Positions 62,692-64,000 of a DNA stretch of 64,000 nt are shown here, in pieces. The DNA comes from JBFIHF01 sp964411125 (lineage in GTDB: Bacteria > Myxococcota_A > Bradymonadia > Bradymonadales > Bradymonadaceae). The notes below the pieces were generated by a model, which did not search any database, was not told where the DNA came from, and worked only from the letters and a program-made list of their open reading frames with translations. A program made the translations under genes and the position numbers. The DNA lies in NCBI GenBank assembly GCA_964411125.1, contig CAYPJU010000005.1:1-64000 (forward strand). Reading direction: 5' to 3'. Every line of letters begins with the position of its first letter. The stretch's first letter is position 1.

Positions 62692-64000
62692 TCAGTAGGC
62701 GTGCAGCTCTTCGATCGCGGCTGCGATGTCGTCGATCTGCGGCAGGATCTCGTCTTCGAGGTCGGGGTGATAGCCGACGAAGGAGTCGAGCGCCGCGACA
62801 CGGCGGATCGGCCCGTCGAGCCACTCGAAGAGCTCGTCGGCGACGCGCGTCGCGAGCTCCGTGCCGTAGCCCCACGAGATGTTGTCTTCGTAAGCGAAGA
62901 TGACCTTGTTCGTCTTCTTGATCGACGCACTGACCGTCTCCCAGTCGTACGGCTGCAGCGACCGCAGGTCGATCACCTCGACGTCGATGCCGTCGATCTT
63001 CTTGAGGGCGCGCATCGTGCGCTCCACCAGCGCCCCGTAGGTGACCACGGTGAGGTCGGTTCCCTCGCGCACGATGTTCGCCTTGCCGAACGGGATCATG
63101 TAGTCGGGCCCGGGGTTGAGCCCCTTGTTGTAGGTCTGGCGATACAGGTGCTTGTGCTCGAGGAACATCACCGGATCGTCAGATCGGATCGCCGTACGGA
63201 GGAGCCCGTTCGCGTCGACCGCGTTGGACGGCATGATGACGCGCAGCCCCGGGATGTGGGTGAACAGGGTCACGCCCGACTGGGAGTGATACGGAGCTCC
63301 GCCCTTGAGGTAGCCACCGATCGGGACCCGCACGACGGCGGGGGACGAGAAGTTGTTCGCCGAGCGCCAGCGCATGTTCGACAGCTCATTCTTGAGCTGC
63401 ATGTACGCAGGCCAGATGTAGTCGAAGAACTGAATCTCGACGACTGGCTTGAGCCCACGGGTCGCCATGCCGATGGCGCGCCCGATGATGTTGGCCTCGG
63501 CGAGCGGAGAGTTGAAGACCCGGTCGGAGCCGAACTCTTCCTGCAGCCGGTGGGTCACCTTGAAGACGCCGCCCTTGCCCTTCACCTTACCGAGCAGGTT
63601 CTCGTCCGTGACGTCGGCGACATCCTCACCGAACACCACGATCTCGGGGTTTCGGCGCATCTCGGTGCGGAGGCAGTCGTTGATCAGGTCGACCATCGTC
63701 TTCTCGCCGCCGTCGGCGTCGAACTGCGGTTCGGTCTCGAAATCGGACGACGTGGGGTCGACGTCGGGGCTGTAGATGAAATCGAGCGCGGTCTCGGCGG
63801 GCGGCGTCGGGAGGGCGAGCGCCTCGTCGACGGCCCGACGGACGTCGTCGTCGACCGCCTTCCTGACCGCCTCGACACCGTCCTGGTCCAAAATCCCCTC
63901 GTCGACGAGGAAGTCGGCGAACGTGTTGATCGGGTCGTTCTGCGCCTCTTCGGCGATCATCTCTTCGGTCTTGTAGTTCGACTCGTCGTCCGACATCGAG
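62692..64000 (-). CDS. Fused E1alpha-E1beta 2-oxoacid dehydrogenase (3' part, partial)
   Basis: About 436 codons are visible and the gene continues past 64000. Residues from about 98 on are a complete transketolase-like E1 beta subunit: MVDLINDCLR, PEIVVFGEDV, GVFKVTHRLQEEFGSDRVFNSPLAEANIIG, VRVPIGG, SQPYD-type LRSLQPYDWETV. The first ~97 visible residues look like the C-terminus of an E1 alpha subunit: MSDDESNYKTEE, DPINTFADFLVDEGILDQ and ALALPTPPAET, and the codon before the visible Met is Ser, continuing the usual HSMSDD context. So the Met at 63996 is internal and the gene is an alpha-beta fusion of pyruvate or branched-chain oxoacid dehydrogenase E1. Confidence 0.88.
   Translation of the reverse strand, partial: SMSDDESNYKTEEMIAEEAQNDPINTFADFLVDEGILDQDGVEAVRKAVDDDVRRAVDEALALPTPPAETALDFIYSPDVDPTSSDFETEPQFDADGGEKTMVDLINDCLRTEMRRNPEIVVFGEDVADVTDENLLGKVKGKGGVFKVTHRLQEEFGSDRVFNSPLAEANIIGRAIGMATRGLKPVVEIQFFDYIWPAYMQLKNELSNMRWRSANNFSSPAVVRVPIGGYLKGGAPYHSQSGVTLFTHIPGLRVIMPSNAVDANGLLRTAIRSDDPVMFLEHKHLYRQTYNKGLNPGPDYMIPFGKANIVREGTDLTVVTYGALVERTMRALKKIDGIDVEVIDLRSLQPYDWETVSASIKKTNKVIFAYEDNISWGYGTELATRVADELFEWLDGPIRRVAALDSFVGYHPDLEDEILPQIDDIAAAIEELHAY

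Overview
The window is high-GC DNA with two 100-N scaffold gaps, so it probably comes from a draft or metagenome assembly. Gene content points to Myxococcota or a neighbouring deltaproteobacterial lineage, Bradymonadia-like bacteria being a plausible guess: many Cys-rich secreted lipoproteins, a protein with a MYXO-CTERM-like tail, Hanks-type kinases including a kinase-AAA-TPR giant, a DUF1592/DUF1552 pair, and frequent GTG/TTG starts. No rRNA, tRNA, CRISPR, transposase or phage genes were seen. The lineage is inferred from content only.

Layout. 1-2102: Cys-rich lipoproteins on the minus strand, with an orphan copy of one protein's C-terminal tail. 2103-3947: a P1B-type metal ATPase. 4086-16488: eleven tightly packed plus-strand genes that look like one envelope-spanning machine (three outer-membrane barrel candidates, four lipoproteins, MotA, MotB, a protein that reads as a FliF-FliG fusion, and a TonB-like protein), with no flagellar rod, hook or filament genes. 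16528-19912: DUF1552/DUF1592 pair. 20244-23090: glycine decarboxylase GcvP. 23101-25495: tail-anchored pseudokinase plus K+ channel, divergent from a cyclic-nucleotide-binding protein. 26225-28890: acyl-CoA dehydrogenase and glutamate-cysteine ligase. 29009-37593: Cys-rich/propeller lipoprotein, giant kinase, pterin dehydratase, MYXO-CTERM-like protein. 37626-38959: thyA-folA.

39552-46069 is a ten-gene minus-strand run: yceD, rpmF, an ACP-RpiB fusion, nrdR, ribD, ribE, a RibB with a degenerate RibA domain, ribH, nusB and a lipoprotein. 46155-52660: a YfcE-like phosphoesterase, a nine-repeat Cys-rich lipoprotein with a fibrinogen-like end, YihY, an MBL-fold hydrolase, a winged-helix/TM2 protein and acireductone dioxygenase. 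52878-56582: rpsB-tsf-pyrH and frr, with an antisense hypothetical gene in between. 56601-60189: FHA protein and partner, M42 peptidase, SspB-like adaptor. 60191-64000: a six-module Cys-rich lipoprotein and the 3' part of a fused E1alpha-E1beta 2-oxoacid dehydrogenase running off the window.

The most noteworthy item is the 4086-16488 cluster. MotA and MotB keep the stator hallmarks, and the next gene has a signal peptide, a small periplasmic domain, one membrane helix and a cytoplasmic FliG-like array. I infer a proton-driven, probably rotary, non-flagellar envelope machine (for gliding, surface motility, transport or predation). The sequence alone cannot say which.
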